Part shown: one piece after another, positions 20,416-31,895 of the stretch
How positions within the stretch are numbered: the stretch's first letter is position 1
How the letters are laid out: the number at the start of each line of letters is the position of its first letter
From: Erinaceus europaeus
Taxonomy: Eukaryota > Chordata > Mammalia > Eulipotyphla > Erinaceidae
Reading direction: 5' to 3'
NCBI RefSeq assembly: GCF_950295315.1
Contig: NC_080172.1
Location: forward strand, 113,291,512-113,355,511
DNA: 64,000 nt
Notes under the pieces: model-generated
Told to the model about the DNA's origin: nothing
What the model saw: the letters and a program-made list of their open reading frames with translations, nothing else
Database searches by the model: none
Translations under genes and position numbers: made by a program

Positions 20416-21011
20416 TTCTTCTGTTTACCTTTCCACATTTTATTGAGTTTAAACTGTTTAAACAACCTTAAAATCATACTAGAAAGAACTTCCAATTATA
20501 ATGGAGTTATCAATTATAGTAAACTTCTAATATGCTACAAGTTTTGTTTGACAACTAAGTGAATTTCAGCTGTCAAGTCTTCACATGAAAAAGCATCTGC
20601 TCAAATGAAATCCCCAGAAATCCATTTGGACCCCTATTCTCTGACATCGCCCACAAGATGGCACGACTACAGCAGTCCCCCCCCCCCCCCCGAAACCAAT
20701 GATGTGACCTGGCACGATCTGAAGAAACAGATTCACAGACTCCAAAGCTCACTCTCTACAGAAAAGTGGAATTCCGGTGGCTGACATTCCCCATCGAGAC
20801 AGACGTGCAGCGTTTCACCCCCTGGCATTTCTTCTGTGGTCATCTGCTTTTGACTGACACTTCCATTGGACTTACTGGTACACCTCTTGGACACTTTATA
20901 CAACTTTACAGCAGCTTCCCTTTACGCTGCTGGGCTTCTCAAAGACTGACTGCACCCAGCTGCCTTGGGACACTATAGGCCACACCCCCTCAGGCACCTC
21001 CCTTCCTTACT

Positions 21012-21200
21012 AGGTCCTTCCGCCAGAGGCAGGAAACGCCCTTTGAGGCAGGAAACACTCCTAGAGGCAAGAGATTCTCACAGAGGCAGGAAATGCCCTT
21101 TGAGGAAATAGATGCCCCGAGAGGCAAGAAATGCCCTTTCGCCTGCTAGGCACTTCCCTTTGAGGTAGGAAATGCCCCCTCAGGCCTCCCCTTGTCATCA
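21012..21200. repeat. imperfect minisatellite in retrovirus B
   Basis: Six or more imperfect copies of a unit close to AGAGGCAGGAAATGCCCTTT, with variable CCCTTTGAGG and ACTCCTAGAGG spacers. I did not see an equivalent array in retrovirus A. Confidence 0.75.
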
Positions 21201-21336
21201 CACTGGTTCTTGCTGCTCTCCTATTTTGTTCCTCCATGTCTTGTGCTAGTTCTTTTGAAAATGCCTGTACGATATAGGTTTCTGTTCACCCCACACTCCT
21301 GATACTATCGCCATTAGTTAAAAAGAAAGGGGGAAT

Positions 21337-21755
21337 TGTTGGTATTCTTCTAATTCTGCTTCTAAAAACCCCTTCTGTTTCATTAGTTTAATCCCCCTGC
21401 TTAACACTATATTATATTTACATGACCACTGTTAACTAAGCACTACCCTGCCTGCAGGGCATTGGTTTAATCCCCACTGGTTCATGATGTGTTTTTGCTC
21501 TGCCCCCTCTCCTAGTACACCCTGATTTGCACCAGTCACTTTTCGCTCCACCCTCTCTACGTCACATCCTATTTCCACCCTACTTGGCCAGTATATATAA
21601 GGACAGGATTGTGATTATATTTAGTTTTAGTTTAGTTTAGTTTTAGATGGCTTATATTGTGCTGCGTTCCGCATGAATAAAGACTGATCTGCGTACCACC
21701 CAGCCATGAGTCTCTGGTCCTCTGACTCCTGCCCATGAAGCAAGCTAACCCAGCA
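21337..21755 (+). mobile_element. 3' LTR of endogenous retrovirus B (plus strand)
   Basis: Starts TGTTGGTATTCTTC right after the polypurine tract and ends CTAACCCAGCA. Contains ACTAAGCACTACCCTGCCTG, a TATA-like CAGTATATATAAGGAC and a polyadenylation signal in GCATGAATAAAGACTG. Its U5 differs from that of retrovirus A, so the two belong to different subfamilies. Confidence 0.85.
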
Positions 21756-22690
21756 CCTGTGATCTCAGAACCTACCATATGATGTAAGTATTAGGAACTC
21801 ACCTGCATTTTTTTTCTAATTTTCAAATAAAACAAGGAAAGCATTAGATTATATGAAGACTATAGTTTATTATTGGTAAAGGTTGGCTTTGAGATCAGTA
21901 CATAGTAGTGTTTCCCATTCTTAAATAACTTGTCAAAATTCATACTTACTTCTAACTAGTGATTCAGAAGACCCTACTGACTGGATACAATACCATTTTT
22001 TTTTCTGTGAAAATTCTATTTTCACATGACACTCCTGTAAAATCAAAAATATTACCTTGGAAAGTAACCCCATGACATTAAATGTATACATTCCTGAAAC
22101 CCTGTTTTGGCCTTTTTTATAGGTTAAAAAAAAAACCTTATAAAATGATTTATGCTCTTTTGAGTTGCTTGAAAACATTGCATTTGCATTTTGTATAGTG
22201 GTATGACAGCTTAGGTGAGTGACAGATCACCAATTATAGTCTCAAATTGCTCTAAGATCAGTGCTCAGTAATATTAACATCAGGGAACTTTTTAACCCAT
22301 GAGAGTGCTGTCCTGACATCAGTATAATCAATATATTCTTAGCATTGCATTTGCCGTAAAGTGGATGTTTAATGAAAATTAGCAAATATTGTTCTTAACA
22401 CTCTGTATTTGTGTCAGCTCATCCTGAACTGACTAGGAATTTCTCACCTGAATTTTAGTAGTAGGGAAAGAGCTTGGTGGCACTGGAAAACACATGCATC
22501 AAAGTCAATGATGTGATTGTTGTCAAATGAATGAGATGTATCATCAAATGAACTCCTAAGTCACTGGTTTGTACATAATGGGAATAACCCTGAGAGAATT
22601 ATTTCCTCTTGTAATTAACAAAATATAGAAAGACAAGAAAGCATTCTCTGGAGTGTTCATCCACATAGGACATGCAACATATAAAGAGAG
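21756..22690. other. unassigned sequence
   Basis: No recognised repeat. Short AT-rich frames only. Confidence 0.4.
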
Positions 22691-22694
22691 GTCG

Positions 22695-23390
22695 GATTTT
22701 TTAAAACATGTTTTTGCTAGTGATTTAATGATGATTAACAACACTACAGGATAATGGGGGTACAATTCCATGCAGTTCAGTGTCCTATCCCCTTCACTGG
22801 AACCTTCTCTATTCTTTATCCCTTGCTGGGAATATGGACCCAATTTTTTTTTATGGGAGCAGAAGGTGGGTGTTCTGACTTCTGTAATTGCTTCTCCACT
22901 GGACATGGGTGTTGGCAGGTGGATCCACACCCCCAGGTTGTTTCTATCTTTCCCGAGTGGTGCAGGACTGTGGAGTGGTAAGGTTGCAAGACACAAAGGT
23001 GAGGTTGCTCTCCCAGAGAAGTCAGGAGGGAATTTTGGTAGCACCTACAACTTGGTGGCTGGAAAGTGGTAAGATATAAAGCCGGACAATTTGTTTAATA
23101 TAAAGGAACTTAAAGATAAGAATAGAGAAGATGAAATAAGGTGACTTAGAGTGGTAAGAAGCTAGGAAGTCTATTATAGGTATGTTCTAAGGTATGTTTA
23201 GTAATTTTTTCCTGAGCCTAATAGTTAATATACAAGTAGGCTAAAAGTATTGTCTGTCCAGAGAGAGTCAGAATTGAGAATAGGGCTAGAAAACTGGATT
23301 AAGGTAGAGAGTAGATCCCAAACATGAGAAAAGTATATAAATATCACTGACTGTTAACTTTGTCAATCAGTCAGGTATTTTTTAAGCTTG
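22695..23390 (-). mobile_element. L1 3'UTR fragment
   Basis: TGATTTAATGATGATTAACA, AGGATAATGGGGGTACAATT, GGACATGGGTGTTGGCAGGT, TCCCGAGTGGTGCAGGACTG and AACTTGGTGGCTGGAAAGTG, running to about GTAGATCCCAAACATG. The open frames here are translations of this UTR. Confidence 0.88.
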
Positions 23391-23749
23391 GGCCTGACAA
23401 TGATTCCTTCAAGTAACTTCATACAAATTATCTGAGGACTCAATTAGATCTATCTGTGCAATGAATAATTTTAATTCCAGAAAGTTTATTCTCATGCCAA
23501 ACCTAATTGTTTTACACTGGCTATCAGTATGCAGTACCTCAGTCATTATAGAGAAACTACCATTTAGCCATTGAATTCTGTTTGGGTGAGTTAAGGTAAT
23601 GCTAGCTAGGATAACATAATTTTCCAAGTCTTGCTGGTTCAGGATGGCATGTCTATTTCTCACACATCAAACACTACACAATTGCTCTTGACCAATAATG
23701 ACCTTTCTTCTAAATGATGATTCCTGGATCCTGTCTCTTTTAAATTTGT

Positions 23750-24245
23750 GATCCTGCAGTCTTTAAAGGAAGCTTCCTTATTCTTTTTCCCTCACTGGAA
23801 TAAGGACCAAAATTCTTTATGTGATATAGAAGGTGAAAGTTCTAACTTCTATAACTAGTTCTCTGCTGGACACGGGCATTGGCAGGTGGATCCATAACCC
23901 ACCCCCCCCCCCAGCCTGTTCCTATCTATCCTTACTAGGTTAGAGCTCTGGACACAGTGGTGAGGTTGTCTGCTCAGGAAAGGCAGGATGGAATCATACT
24001 AGTGTCTGTGACTTGGTGACTAAAAGGCACTAAGACAAAAAGGAAGAAAAATTGTTGAATAAACAGGAACCCAAAGGTAGGAATCAAGCAGATGAAATTA
24101 GGCATATCCAGGTGGGAAGAACCTAGGAGACTTCTAGCTGGACTTCTCAACTAGATTTTAGGTATATCCCAATGGGCCCATGACTTTAGTAATTTTTGCC
24201 TGAGCTTGACAATTGACATGCAAGTGGATTTTAGCTTCTTGCTAA
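23750..24245 (-). mobile_element. L1 3'UTR fragment, diverged
   Basis: GGAAGCTTCCTTATTCTTTT, GACACGGGCATTGGCAGGTG, a C run near 23.90 kb, TGACTTGGTGACTAAAAGGC and ATTTTTGCCTGAGCTTGACA. It lacks the extreme 3' end. Confidence 0.8.
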
Positions 24246-24565
24246 AGCATGTTAAAGTGCCTTTTCCTCCTCCTTGATAGTTAATATCTGGCACTAAGGA
24301 CAACAAACATCCTCCTTTATGGGTTTTCAAGAATTTGGAGAGGATGTTTTGAGCTCCCTCTAGAGACCAGCAAGATATTTTCCATTTCTGACATTCCTGC
24401 CTTCTGGAATTCTCCCTGTGTTCACTATTACTCAGGAATCTTATCCAGGTTTATCCATGACTGAGAATGCTCCCTTCTTCAGTGTATGATCTAAAACATT
24501 TCTCTTTGACCTTGAAAAATGTTGTGTACATTATCCTAATTCTCTTGTGGATTTCTGCCAGGAGT

Positions 24566-24567
24566 TG

Positions 24568-24613
<46 letters not shown>
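24566..24613. repeat. (TTA)n microsatellite
   Basis: About sixteen uninterrupted TTA/ATT units. Confidence 0.95.
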
Positions 24614-24614
<1 letters not shown>

Positions 24615-24917
24615 TGCTTAATTTACCTCTTATATTAGTCTTATTAATTTTCTTTCATAGTTCATTTAATTTTAAGAAAACAGTTATTTTCAAATGAAAA
24701 ATGATTTAGGTAACATAATCAGGCTGCACCGTTTTATAATATTTTTGATATCACTGCCAGCAATGGATAAATTTTCATCCTTTCTACACCAACATATAAT
24801 GGTACAATATTTGGAAGGTAATGAATGTGAGTTAATGAACCCAAAAGAAAGCTATTTGAAAAATTACTTGAACTGTTCAACAAATCAGTCTGAAAGTATA
24901 TATGTAAAGAGATATTC
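24614..24917. other. unassigned AT-rich sequence
   Basis: No recognised element. It resembles parts of old L1 ORF2 only vaguely (CACTGCCAGCAATGGATAAA). Confidence 0.35.
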
Positions 24918-25175
24918 AGGAGCCGGACAGTGGCACACCTGATTAAATGCCCATATCACCACATGCAAGGATCTGGGTTTGAGCCCGTTTCCCATCTGCA
25001 GGAATGAAGCTTCACAAGTGGCGAAGCAAGTACTGCAGGTGTCTCTTTTTGTTTTTCCTTACCAATCTCCTCTCCCTCTAACAATTTCTCTCTGTTGTAT
25101 CAAATAAATATAAAGGGGGAAAAATGGCCGCCAGGAGTGGTAGATTCATCATATGGACACTGATCCCCAGAGAGA
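24918..25175 (+). mobile_element. composite SINE-A copy with extra module at its 3' end
   Basis: Full SINE-A (GTGGCACACCTGATTAAATG, AATGAAGCTTCACAAGTGGC, CAAATAAATATAAAGG) followed by the extra module in sense orientation (GGCCGCCAGGAGTGGTAGAT, CATATGGACACTGATCCCCA). This shows that the module lies 3' of the A body. Confidence 0.85.
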
Positions 25176-25187
25176 GAGGAAGGGAAG

Positions 25188-25191
25188 TAGA

Positions 25192-25233
<42 letters not shown>

Positions 25234-25315
25234 GGGGGAGCTTTTCAAATGTGTATATGCCTAGAATGTAGAATTCTACATCTCGAAATGTATTCTGTGA
25301 AGTGATCTTGAAATT

Positions 25316-25358
<43 letters not shown>
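25188..25358. repeat. two (GA)n microsatellites around a 90-bp spacer
   Basis: GA runs at about 25190-25230 and 25319-25357, separated by non-repetitive sequence. Their size and closeness suggest a shared origin in a SINE purine/pyrimidine tract. Confidence 0.9.
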
Positions 25359-25361
<3 letters not shown>

Positions 25362-25539
25362 GTTGGGCTGGTGGTACACACTGCTAGTGATATTACAAAA
25401 TGATGCAATCACTTTAGAAGAATAGTTTGACCATCCCTCTGGTTCCTCTGTGCTTAATATTTAAAGGGAATAGAGGTGTTTCAAGAATCATGTTACATCT
25501 TGACCATCTAGTTACCACATCAACCAAACATTTTGCTCA

Positions 25540-26070
25540 GTGGTATATTCCCAACAGTACTGAAAACATATATCCACATCAAAGCTTGTGTGCATGACTT
25601 TGTAGCTGCATTAGTCATATCAACTCTAAAGGGGAAACACATGAATGTTTTCATTAGCTGAAGAATACCACTTCCTGTGGTCTATTCACACAATGGAATA
25701 TTATTTGATTATAAAAATGAACAAAGTAATACACCACAGGTGAACTATTTAAGAACTACTTTGTCAATCACAGAGGACAACTAACTATAATTTCATTCCT
25801 GTGACACATCTAGGATAAGTAAATCTACAGAGACAGAAGGTAGGGTAGTGGCTGCCAATGGAGAAGCATGTTAGGGGAATTAATACTGATGGGTAAAGCC
25901 TTTCTTAGGGAAATGATAAAATGTTCTAAAATATAAAAGTAGTGGTGATTGGACAGCTCAATGAATATTCTAGAGCCCTTTGGATTGTATACTTTAAAGG
26001 AATGAGTTTTATGGTATATGAATTATCTCAGTGAAAGCAATTATAAAAGAAAAATAGAAAATGCTATATG
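25540..26070 (+). mobile_element. ancient L1 (L1M-type) ORF2 end and 3'UTR
   Basis: ACACAATGGAATATTATTTG, ATTCCTGTGACACATCTAGG-type spacing, ACAGAGACAGAAGGTAGGGT, AGTGGCTGCCAATGGAGAAG, TTGTATACTTTAAAGGAATG and TATGAATTATCTCAGTGAAA follow, from memory, the L1M consensus in order. No open frame survives. Confidence 0.8.
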
Positions 26071-26821
26071 CACAGAGACAAAACAGTGACATCATTTTAC
26101 AGAAAAAAACATTGTAAACAACCAAGATGTCAACCTCAAGTAAAGTAAGAAAATTATATAGCCAAGGAACAGGCTCTTAGACATATATTTAAACAATTGT
26201 TTATTCAACTTACAAGAGTTGCTTCTGGCTTTAAATGCTGGAGAAGCTGCTTCATAGTGACATTGTCTCTTTCTGAGTATCTCTCCATTGTCTCATGACA
26301 TTGTCTCTTTCTGAGTATATCTCCATTGTCTCATGTAGACTAAGTAGTGACTTCTCAGGTTTGGTTTGGTTTTTACTCTGATTACCCAGCTGTGCATGCT
26401 GTCTTTTCAATAGACAAGGCTCTATTGTCTTCACTATTCTATCCATGAGAGAAAATGTATCTATGTAATTTTGTCCTAAAAACAACACACATGCATGCAT
26501 ACACCTTCTCCCTTGCTTTCACAGAATATAGTGCTTTCCTTAAGCTTTCATAGAAAAGCACCACAAGCTGTGAAGCTTAATCAATAGACGTTATCTCCCA
26601 ACCCAGGAGTCTGGAAGTCTGACAAAAGGTGTTGGAAATGTCTAGATCCTCTGTAGTCTTTCTTCTTGCCTTGTTAGTGGCTATTATATACCTTTGTCTC
26701 CAGATGGTCTTTCTTCTCAGTGAGTTTGGGTCATTCTCCTACAAAGATACAACTAGTGCTATAGGTCCACTCTATGATTCCATTTTACTTTAATAACCTC
26801 ATTAAAGACCCCATATTTAGA
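26071..26821. other. unassigned, with a 38-bp tandem duplication
   Basis: No transposon recognised. 26258-26295 and 26296-26333 are adjacent 38-bp copies with one mismatch (unit starts TGACATTGTCTCTTTCTGAG). Confidence 0.5.
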
Positions 26822-27045
26822 GTCTGGTAGTGGTGTAGCTGGCTGAACATACATACCTATTATAATGCACAAGGACCTAAGTTCAAACCCCCAGTCCTTA
26901 CCTGCAGGGGGAAAGCTTTGCAAGTGGTGAAGCAGTACTGCAAGGTGTCTCTCTTTCTTTCTCCTTCTCTATCTCCCCCTAGCCTTTTGATTTCTAGCTG
27001 TCTCTATCTAATAAATAAAAAGATTAAAATATGTATCAAAAAAGA
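26822..27045 (+). mobile_element. SINE-A copy
   Basis: GGTAGTGGTGTAGCTGGCTG, ACCTGCAGGGGGAAAGCTTT, AAGTGGTGAAGCAGTACTGC and a TAATAAATAAAAAGATT tail. Possible short target duplication AAAGACCC on both sides. Confidence 0.9.
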
Positions 27046-27059
27046 CCCTGTCTTTGAAT

Positions 27060-27150
27060 ACAGTTGAATTGGTTATTTAATAGTCATCTAAAAGATTGCA
27101 AGATGATAGGAGATTAGTTCCATACCTTTCCCACTACCAGTTATGTTCCT
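27060..27150 (-). mobile_element. L1 3' end fragment, diverged
   Basis: TTATTTAATAGTCATCTAAA, AAGATTGCAAGATGATAGGA and CATACCTTTCCCACTACCAG match the minus-strand L1 3' start. Confidence 0.6.
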
Positions 27151-27189
27151 GCATGGTAAGCAATGATAACCAATGACAGATTGGTTCCT

Positions 27190-28140
27190 TTTTTTTTTTT
27201 TTTTCAAATTTATTTGTTTAAATTCTCTATATTTCACATATGAATGAAAGCATCTGTTCATTGTCTTCTATTTCCCTATTTACTTCACTAAGCTTAATCA
27301 CCTCCAGTTGGATCTATTTTGTCCCACAGGATGCAATATTATCTTTGTTGACTGCTGGGTAGTATCCCATAACATTTTTATCCAGTCATCTGTCAATGAG
27401 CATTTAGGTTGCTTCCATATTTGACTTATTGAGAATAAGTCAGCTACGAACATAAGGATGCCTATGTCCCTTCAGATTAGTGTTTGCATGCCTTCTGGAT
27501 ATATGATATTGCTTGATCATAAGGTAAACTCATTTTAACCTGGTAAAAGATTCTACATACAGTTTTTCATAGTGGTTACACCAGTTTGCATTCCCAGCAG
27601 CAGTGTAACAGAGTTCCTCTTTCAACACAAAGACACTAACACTTAACATTTTCTGGTTATTGTTTTTTATTTCTTTATTGGGGGATTAATGTTTAATAGA
27701 TCACAGTAAATATAATAGTTTGTACATGCATAACATTTCTCCGTTTTCCACCTAAGAATACAACCCCACTATGGCCTCTGCAATCATGTTCCATGAGCTG
27801 GATTTTCCCTGCCACTCACCTCAGAGTCTTTGTTGTCTTTCTTTGCATTTCTCTGACAGTCAATGACTTGGAGTATTTTATCATATGTTTCTTGGCCTTT
27901 TGGATCTCTTCTGTGGTGAATATTCGGTTCAAGTCCTCTCCCAATTTTTGAATTGGCTCATGTGTTTTCTTGTTGTTGAGTTTGGTAAGCTCTTTTCATC
28001 ATTACTTGTTTTGTTGATAGAAGACATTCTGGCTTCTGTGAGTTGTCATCTCACTGTGTGTTTATTTCATTTGCATTTAACTAATGATAAATTAAGTAGA
28101 GGATCTCCTTATATGTCTGTGGGCTGTGTGTATCTCTTAG
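27190..28140 (-). mobile_element. old L1 ORF2 C-terminal region, interrupted
   Basis: GATGCAATATTATCTTTGTT, GACTGCTGGGTAGTATCCCA, AGGTTGCTTCCATATTTGAC and TTTGCATTCCCAGCAGCAGT, then after the insertion TTTGCATTTCTCTGACAGTC and CTTGGCCTTTTGGATCTCTT. These are the familiar L1 ORF2 C-terminal blocks on the minus strand, with many stops. It is older than the 36-41 kb copy. Confidence 0.85.
27663..27838 (-). mobile_element. L1 3' end (second subfamily) inserted in old L1
   Basis: ATTTCTTTATTGGGGGATTA, AATATAATAGTTTGTACATG and ACCTCAGAGTCTTTGTTG match the unit at 3440-3652. It interrupts the ORF2 remnant around it. Confidence 0.7.
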
Positions 28141-28264
28141 AGTAATATCCATTCATATTTTTCCCTGAATAGAATGACATTATAAGACATTAGGAGTTGA
28201 GTTCAGCCTATGAATTTTAGCAAGACAATTCAGCTTCTCAGTGCAGAGCAAAGAATCCTATTTT

Positions 28265-28800
28265 TTGCAGTTTTTTTTAATTTAATAATAATCAACAAGA
28301 CCATAGGATAAAAGTGGTAAATTCCACAGAATTCCCACCACCAGAGTTCTGCATCCCATTCCCTCCATTGGAATCTTTCCTATTCTTTATGCTTTGGGAG
28401 CCTGGAGTCAGGGTTATTATGGGGTTCAGAAGGCAGAAGGTCTGGCTTCTGTAATCATTTATCTGTTTGACATGGACATTAGCAGGTCTATCCATCTTCC
28501 CAGCCTTTTTCTATATTTCCCTGGTGGGGCAGGTATCTGGAGCGGTGGGGCTCCAGGACATAGTTATGAGGTCATCTGTCCAGGGAAATCAGGTTGGTGC
28601 CATGGTAGGAACTGCAACTTGGTGGCTGAAAAGTATTCAGATAAAAAGCAGAACAAATTGTTTAATAACCAGGAACCTAAATGTTCCTGATACAGCAGAT
28701 GAGATTTGGGGGCCTTCATTTTGGAAAAAGCTAGTAGGTCTATTTTTGTTATAGAATCCTACTTTTTAGGGGTAATTTCTTACTACTTAGGAAAAATAAG
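28265..28800 (-). mobile_element. L1 3'UTR fragment
   Basis: TTTAATAATAATCAACAAGA, CCATAGGATAAAAGTGGTAA, CCACCACCAGAGTTCTGCAT, GAAGGCAGAAGGTCTGGCTT, GCAACTTGGTGGCTGAAAAG and GAGATTTGGGGGCCTTCATT are in L1 order. Confidence 0.9.
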
Positions 28801-29134
28801 AAGTACTGTACAGATGTTAATTTTCTTCTGCTGCTTTGTCCTAGCTTCACCACTCTAAGATGACTTTTTCAAATTAAAAGAGAGAGAAAAGGATAGACAA
28901 CACAGCACCTAAGTTTTTTCCATGCATTAGTACACAGGGTGGGTGGCAGGTGGGAAGGAAGGTGTGGAGGTGGGCTGGGAGGGTTGGGTTCAAACCCAAG
29001 TTATGCACATGGCAATGCAGGCATACTTCCAAGTGAGCGATCTTGCTGACCCCTGGGAAGGAATCTTTTATAGGTTTACTTTTAAGAAAGAAATAGCAGG
29101 GAATATGAACTCATTTGATGAGAACGGTCAAGAA
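28801..29134. other. unassigned, with tRNA-SINE-like traces
   Basis: GGGAGGGTTGGGTTCAAACC near 28.98 kb resembles a SINE B-box, but the surroundings do not match any of the four families. Confidence 0.3.
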
Positions 29135-29257
29135 AGTGAGTAGATAGCACAACAGTTATGCAAAGAGATTCTCATGTCTGTGGCTCTGAAGTTCCAGGTT
29201 CAGTCCACTGTACTACCATGAGCTAGAACTGAGTGGCACTCTGAGTAATGAATAACC
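29135..29257 (+). mobile_element. SINE-C copy
   Basis: AGTAGATAGCACAACAGTTA, TGCAAAGAGATTCTCATGTC, GTTCCAGGTTCAGTCCACTG and GAGCTAGAACTGAGTGGCAC. Confidence 0.82.
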
Positions 29258-29785
29258 ACTGAAGAGAGTGGGCAAACTTTAAACATCTCACTTATCGATC
29301 TTAATGGTCTAATGATCTTATAGTTAATGTGAAAATTGGGTCCTGTTGAAAAGAAACAAAGATGCGGAAAAAAATCAAACAAATCTCTGAAGTCTTCTGG
29401 GCGGGGGGGGGTGCATTTTTCCATTAACATGATCTTCAGTAACTGAGGAGCAAGACCCACAAAGCCTTCTGAATACCAAGTGCTTAGGAAACTCATTTCA
29501 AAGAGCTCTGACCTTTCACTTTAAACCATTTCTAAATCCCAGGAAATCATTGGTCTTTGGCCACACTCATCTTGGAGTGTTCTGTTGGTAGAAAGTTTTC
29601 TCTGAGTAGCTCTGATGTAATGATGCCTTCTCCCTTACACACAGAGCAGGGACTCTGTTATAATTCAGTACAAATCACTTGTGAAAGAAAGGACTTGTGA
29701 CAGAAGAGAGAGGAGAGAGCTGTGAAATGTACTGATGTCATAGATATAATAATCCAAGCTGATAATCCATTCAACAAATGTTTAG
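29258..29785. other. unassigned sequence
   Basis: No recognised repeat. A 98-codon minus-strand frame (29200-29496) overlaps the SINE-C end and has no family features. A G run of ten lies at about 29403. Confidence 0.4.
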
Positions 29786-29985
29786 GGGCTGAGTGGTGGC
29801 ACACCTGGTTGAGTGCATATATTACAGTTCACAAGGACGTGGGTCCAAGCCACTGGTCCCCACCTGTAGGAGGAAAACTTCATGAGTGGTGAAGCAGTGC
29901 TGCTCGCTGTCTCTCTCCCTATCACCCCCTTCGCTCTCAGTTTTTGGCGGTCTCTAACCAATAAATAAATCTATAAAATTAAAAC
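29786..29985 (+). mobile_element. SINE-A copy
   Basis: GGGGCTGAGTGGTGGCACAC, CTGGTTGAGTGCATATATTA, CACCTGTAGGAGGAAAACTT, a pyrimidine tract and a CCAATAAATAAATC tail. An imperfect target duplication (ACAAATGTTTA / ACAAAATGTCTA) is visible. Confidence 0.92.
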
Positions 29986-30072
29986 AAAATGTCTATTAAA
30001 TATCTACTAAGTGTGAGGCCCCAGGGTTATGATAGTTAACTGTATGTCTAGCCTTCTTAAAATGGGGATTGA

Positions 30073-30312
30073 CGTGCAAAGCACAAGGACCGGCATAAGG
30101 ATCCCGGTTCGAACCCCGGCTCCCCACCTGCAGGGGAGTCGCTTCACAGGAGGTGAAGCAGGTCTGCAGGTGTCCTTCTTTCTCTCCTCCTCTCTGTCTT
30201 CCCCTCCTCTCTCCATTTCTCTCTGTCCTATCCAACAACGACAACAACAATAATAACTACAATAATAAAAAACAACAAGGGCAACAAAAGGGAATAAATA
30301 AAATAAATATAA
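30073..30312 (+). mobile_element. SINE-B copy, 5'-truncated, young-looking
   Basis: Starts inside the head at GTGCAAAGCACAAGGACCGG, then GGATCCCGGTTCGAACCCCG, GGGAGTCGCTTCACAGGAGG, TATCCAACAACGACAACAAC and a CAAGGGCAACAAAAGGGAAT tail. Near-identical direct repeats (AAAATGGGGATTGAC / AAAATGGGATTGAC) flank it. Confidence 0.93.
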
Positions 30313-30600
30313 AAAAAATGGGATTGACTGAGCCAGAATCATGAGAGAACACATGCTATATGAGACTCTATAAGAACATCTACAAGAGACACAAGAAACC
30401 TGGGCGAGAATCTGGTTATGCTATATACAGCCAAGATCTTTGTCTGCGGGAATAAAATCTGCTTCAATGTTTTGTGTTTTCCCCTGTCTTATAGGACTAG
30501 ATACTGAGTTTGTGAATCTTCACTCTTGCTTCCTCTTGGCCCTGTAGTAGGGTTATGCACTTCTCTCATAGTCTCCATTTTTGTTAAAGTAATGTTTTCT

Positions 30601-30804
30601 TTTTTTAAAAAAAACTATTTTACTTAATTTTTTTATTATTGGATAGAGACTGATAGAAATTGAGAGGGGAGACGGGTATAGAGAGGGGGAGACTACTCAT
30701 AGCTCATGAAGCTTCCCCCTTGCAGGTGGGGACCAGGAGCTTGAACCTGTGTTCTTTTGCACTGTAATGTGTACAATTAACCAGGTGCATCAACACCTGG
30801 CCCC
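30601..30804 (-). mobile_element. SINE-A copy with 15-bp target duplication
   Basis: Reversed tail, ATTATTGGATAGAGACTGAT, CTCATGAAGCTTCCCCCTTG and CAACACCTGGCCCC. Direct repeats AAAGTAATRTTTTCT (one mismatch) lie at 30586-30600 and 30805-30819. Confidence 0.95.
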
Positions 30805-30819
30805 AAAGTAATATTTTCT

Positions 30820-31840
30820 TTACTCAGGTAGTTAGTCACATGCTGCGCAATGCATGTTTTTCAAGTGTACAACTCAATGGTGTTAGGTATAGTCTGAGCT
30901 GTGCAGCTGTCATTATTGAAGGGGGGATTAAGCGAGATTATATACATAGAAGTCACAGGACTTGATGCAAAACCTGTCACATTTCATAAACATATTTTTT
31001 TTCCTGCTGACCATTTTGGATCTTGGTGATGCAGTTGGTGCTGGGACTATTAGAAGGATTCGGACTAATACTGATGGAGTGTGGAGATGGGTCCAAATAG
31101 TAAGAGAAAGTACAGGGACCTACTACAGGGTTGTCCTCACCAGATGGAGTGACAGACTGTCCTCTTCACAGCTCAGAGATTATTCTCTAGCTCTGATACC
31201 AAGCCAAGTAAAATGACTTGACAGGAGCCATTTGGGACTGATCTGGGTGGGTGAAATTCCAAACTGTGTTATCATTAGGCCTGGTGGTCACACACCAATA
31301 TGATAACAAACAAACAATGACACACTTCTGAGTGAAACTATAGTTAAACTGAGCTCTTCTTAACCTCATGACTGGAGGCAGGAGAGGTCAGATAACCTTC
31401 TAGATCCTTGTCAGTCCCTGAAACACAACAGCTGGATTGCAGAAGTCCCTGGATATGCTTGAGCACAGTATTTAATATCAAATGGACTCCTCTGTTGTCT
31501 GGTTTAGGTTCCTTTGTGCAGAGGATGGAGGTTTTGGGTTCTTTCCATTTCCACAGAACTAAGGCGTTATGTTTAGAGTGTTTGTACATATCTGACTCAC
31601 TAGTGCAAACCCCGCTCTTGCATTTGTAAGCAACTCTATCAGAGAAACAAAACATAATCAAGGTTGAGTATTTCTTTTAAATAGCAAGCAAGCGTTTGTA
31701 GCCAGACTTAACCTTGTACCCAGGTAGCTGAGGATTCGGATTAGCTTCATGTTGGATGAAAATGTGAGCTATGACTTTGTAGATTCTCTTATAATTTCAA
31801 ATTAGTGACTCTTCCTGGAACTGAATTGATGAACTGTGTT
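30820..31840. other. 1 kb free of young repeats
   Basis: No recognised repeat. Frames of 84 codons (30962-31216, plus) and 105 codons (31344-31661, minus) show no domain. A GAAT/GACT-rich run begins at 31845. Possibly unique DNA. Confidence 0.4.
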
Positions 31841-31844
31841 TTCA

Positions 31845-31895
31845 AAATAAATGAATGAAAGAATGACTGACTGACTGAATGAATGAATGAGTGAG
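31845..31895. repeat. (GAAT)n microsatellite, variant
   Basis: GAATGAATGAATGA alternating with GACTGACTGACTGA and GAGTGAGTGA units, directly before a SINE-A. Confidence 0.85.

Larger units (their letters stand above)
20171..21336 (+). mobile_element. internal 3' part of endogenous retrovirus B, decayed
   Basis: Plus-strand counterpart of retrovirus A: TCTAGAGATATCCAGAAACA, AATTGTTTTTCCTCCTTTGA, CCAATGATGTGACCTGGCAC and a final polypurine tract AAAAAGAAAGGGGGAATTG at 21320-21338. It contains a SINE-C fragment (20345-20410), a 15-base C run near 20676 and a repetitive block near 21.0-21.2 kb. No recognisable viral protein domain or 5' LTR remains. Confidence 0.65.

Noticed and set aside
17383..21761. 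CCTGT near both outer LTR ends as a shared target duplication of one inverted provirus
   Set aside because: The 5-mers are out of register by one base and the two LTRs belong to different subfamilies. Chance is more likely than a single integration.
22556..23072. Overlapping frames of 162 and 100 codons on both strands
   Set aside because: They lie within an L1 3'UTR fragment; shadows of UTR sequence.
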